From an uncultured Winogradskyella sp. (GTDB lineage Bacteria > Bacteroidota > Bacteroidia > Flavobacteriales > Flavobacteriaceae), in assembly GCF_947501905.1 (NCBI RefSeq), contig NZ_CANMXL010000001.1:620001-684000 (forward strand): a stretch of 64,000 bases of DNA. Reading direction: 5' to 3'. Positions within the stretch are counted from its first letter, which is position 1; each line of letters starts with the position of its first letter. The notes below the pieces were generated by a model. That model searched no databases and was not told where the DNA came from. It saw nothing but the letters and a program-made list of their open reading frames with translations. Positions 62,289 to 64,000 of the stretch are shown here, in pieces. The translations under genes and the position numbers were made by a program.

Positions 62289-63020
62289 ATGTTAAATAAA
62301 AGTCCTTTTGGTTTGAAAAAAATAATTCTACTCCTAGTCTCTTTAGTTTTCTTTTTTGGATGTAACGAAGACGTAAAGCCACTCGAATTTGAAACTTCTA
62401 TAATCAATACCTCATATAAAGCAGATATTGAAGTTTCTTTTGATAAGGCTAAAACAACTTCTGACATTGCCAAAAAAGTAAATACTTCAATCACTTCAGA
62501 AATCTTAAAATCTATACCTAATTCTGAAGCTCACAAAACTATTGAAGATGCTTTAAAAGCTTTTGATAATGATTATATAGAATTTAAAAATGAATTTCCT
62601 GAGAGCCAACAAGCATGGGCTTTAGCTATTGAAACAGAAGTGCTTTATAAAACTGAAAACATTATAACAATGGGTTTAAGTACTTATTCTGATACAGGTG
62701 GTGCTCATGGTAATGATAGTATTCAATTTTTGAATTTTAATCCAGAAACTGGAAACCGATATTCAAACGAAGAATTATTTAGTGATGTAGAGGGTTTTAA
62801 AAAACTCGCAGAAACCTACTTTTTAGACCATATGAAAAATGAAGGTTCTGATATTTCAGAATTTTTCTTTGGGAAATCTTTTCAGCTTCCTGAAAATATT
62901 GGTTTTAATGAAGAAGGCGTGATTTTATTATACAATGTGTATGAGATAGCATCATATAATCAGGGATATACAGAATTTGTAATTCCAATTGAAAATGTGC
63001 AACAATTTCTAAAAATCTAA
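62289..63020 (+). CDS. DUF3298/PdaC-type lipoprotein
   Basis: A 243-residue lipoprotein. The signal peptide ends in a lipobox (LVFFFGC, about 18-25). A DUF4163/PdaC-like beta domain (about 35-130) leads to the DUF3298 domain (about 135-243; TGGAHGNDSIQFLNFNPETGNRYSNEELF, IGFNEEGVILLYNVYEIASYNQGYTEFVIPI). Function of the pair is unknown; extracellular sensing or polysaccharide deacetylase-linked roles have been proposed for relatives. Its stop overlaps the antiporter stop by four bases on the other strand. Confidence 0.82.
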   Translation: MLNKSPFGLKKIILLLVSLVFFFGCNEDVKPLEFETSIINTSYKADIEVSFDKAKTTSDIAKKVNTSITSEILKSIPNSEAHKTIEDALKAFDNDYIEFKNEFPESQQAWALAIETEVLYKTENIITMGLSTYSDTGGAHGNDSIQFLNFNPETGNRYSNEELFSDVEGFKKLAETYFLDHMKNEGSDISEFFFGKSFQLPENIGFNEEGVILLYNVYEIASYNQGYTEFVIPIENVQQFLKI

Positions 63021-64000
63021 CTAGAATATTTTTTTGTAATTCTTTTTATAATAGGTCCAACTGTTAATCCTTGGCCTACGATAGAAACAATAACCACTAT
63101 ATAAGTCATTACCAGAAATAAATCTTTGTTCATATCTACTGTTAAGCTAAGAGCCAGTGCAATAGATATACCTCCGCGTAAACCTCCCCAAGTCATAATC
63201 AAAGTTGTTTTTGGCACAAAATCTAAACGTTTCGCAAAGATTTTTACCGGTGCAAAAAGCGATATGTACCTACAGGCTAAAATAACAGGTATGGCTATTA
63301 AACCAGCATAGAGATAACTTGTGTCTAGCGCTAGGACTAGCATTTCCATACCAATCATTACAAATAAAATTGTGTTTAGTAACACATCAATTAATTCCCA
63401 AAACTTGTCTACATAAGCTTCTGTAACCTCAGACATTGATGTTTCTCTGATAGTATCATTCCCAACAATTAAACCTGCTGTAACCATAGCTAAAGGTGCA
63501 GATAGATGTAATTTATGAGCTAAAAGTGTTCCTCCCATAACAGCAGCAAGTGTAATAATAACCTCTACTTCGTAATTATCAATGGATTTCATTAATCGAT
63601 AAGCAATCCAACCTAATAATCCTCCAAGTAATATTCCTCCACCAACTTCTTGAATAAAAAGTGTTGCAATTTCAGAAACTTCAATAGCAGCATTTGGCTT
63701 TTTTGCAATAGCATAAATGGTTAAAAATATAACAACACCAACACCATCGTTGAATAAAGATTCTCCAACTATTTTTGTTTCTAATTTTTTTGGCGCACCT
63801 ACTTTTTTTAAAATTCCTAAAACTGCAATTGGATCTGTTGGAGAAATTAATGCTCCAAAAAGCAGACAATGAATAAAAGTTACATTAAAACCCATAGCTG
63901 TTAAAAGCGGATACATTATTGCGCCTACTAAAAGTGTAGACCCTAAAACACCAATTGTCGCAAAAGCTAAAATAGGCCAACGCTGTATTTTAAGTTGGTC
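63017..64000 (-). CDS. CPA1-family Na+/H+ antiporter, 5' end outside window
   Basis: An open minus-strand frame of about 327 codons reading to the right edge, so the N-terminus is cut. I extended it past the internal ATG at 63916 using the codons for DQLKIQRWPILAFATIGVLGS. CPA1 features include ALISPTDPIAVLGILKKVG (transmembrane helix with the conserved Asp-Pro), GESLFNDGVGVVIFLTIYAI with the ND ion-binding pair, and TWGGLRGGISIALALSL. About nine helices are within the window. It is probably a membrane sodium/proton exchanger. Confidence 0.92.
   Translation of the reverse strand, partial: DQLKIQRWPILAFATIGVLGSTLLVGAIMYPLLTAMGFNVTFIHCLLFGALISPTDPIAVLGILKKVGAPKKLETKIVGESLFNDGVGVVIFLTIYAIAKKPNAAIEVSEIATLFIQEVGGGILLGGLLGWIAYRLMKSIDNYEVEVIITLAAVMGGTLLAHKLHLSAPLAMVTAGLIVGNDTIRETSMSEVTEAYVDKFWELIDVLLNTILFVMIGMEMLVLALDTSYLYAGLIAIPVILACRYISLFAPVKIFAKRLDFVPKTTLIMTWGGLRGGISIALALSLTVDMNKDLFLVMTYIVVIVSIVGQGLTVGPIIKRITKKYSS

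Overview
The window looks like chromosome of a low-GC marine-type member of the Flavobacteriaceae (Bacteroidota). The evidence is several proteins with type IX secretion (T9SS) sorting domains, a gliding-motility-type C-terminal domain, a PorZ-like T9SS protein, a DUF4270 lipoprotein, a carboxypeptidase-regulatory-domain TonB receptor, atpD-atpC separated from the other ATP synthase genes, and promoters of the Bacteroidota type (TTG/TTTG, 17-19 bp, TAnnTTTG) rather than -35/-10 boxes. Shine-Dalgarno sites are not evident. I see no rRNA, tRNA, CRISPR, insertion sequence or integrase. No gene-free stretch exceeds 300 bases; the longest are 3904-4149, 60007-60199, 25106-25288, 29615-29783 and 13354-13518.

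Layout. 0-4 kb: uvrC (C-terminus outside the window), divergent from a rimK / aspartoacylase-like / 5-formyl-THF cyclo-ligase run. 4.1-5.6 kb: a T9SS surface protein. 5.6-10.8 kb (minus): ileS, a TraR/DksA-like gene, an adhesin-like gene, lspA. 10.8-15.8 kb: the most unusual block. A minus-strand run encodes a small CPNNC-motif protein, a seven-helix membrane protein, a NarL-type histidine kinase and a response regulator. Next to it are an unknown beta-rich protein, a phage-tail-collar (microcystin-dependent-protein-like) protein, a T9SS protein and a second CPNNC protein. 15.9-20.6 kb (minus): panC, panD, a UPF0104 membrane protein, an esterase-like protein and radA. 20.7-25.1 kb (plus): a half-size starch-synthase-like protein, a DUF4270 lipoprotein, glmS. 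25.3-29.6 kb: TonB receptor plus SGNH lipoprotein. 29.8-31.6 kb: atpD-atpC. 31.7-39.3 kb (minus): secreted EEP-family nuclease/phosphatase, umuC-umuD in inverted order, a 941-residue repeat protein with gliding-type C-terminus, and a DUF2975-DUF2975-XRE operon. 39.4-48.3 kb: biotin locus bioF-DUF2007-bioD-bioA, a ketosynthase, NfeD-flotillin, bioB. 48.4-49.7 kb: a JmjC-like oxygenase and recX. 49.8-58.5 kb: T9SS lamin-tail protein, TonB receptor, recO, porZ. 58.7-64 kb: gdhA, an outer-membrane-type protein preceded by a tiny coupled ORF, metB, a DUF3298 lipoprotein and the end of a CPA1 antiporter gene.

How the genes work together. Most is housekeeping: DNA repair (UvrC, RadA, RecO, RecX, UmuC/D), cofactors (biotin, pantothenate, folate), cell wall (GlmS), energy (ATP synthase beta/epsilon) and surface display (T9SS cargo, PorZ, LspA). 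Points for a second look are the CPNNC / tail-collar / 7TM-kinase neighbourhood, a GVHH-type isoleucyl-tRNA synthetase, several start codons only 3-6 nt behind a -7 box (candidate leaderless mRNAs), a ten-codon coupled ORF, operator-like dyads at the XRE and umuC promoters, and a ketosynthase and a DUF2007 gene inside the biotin locus.
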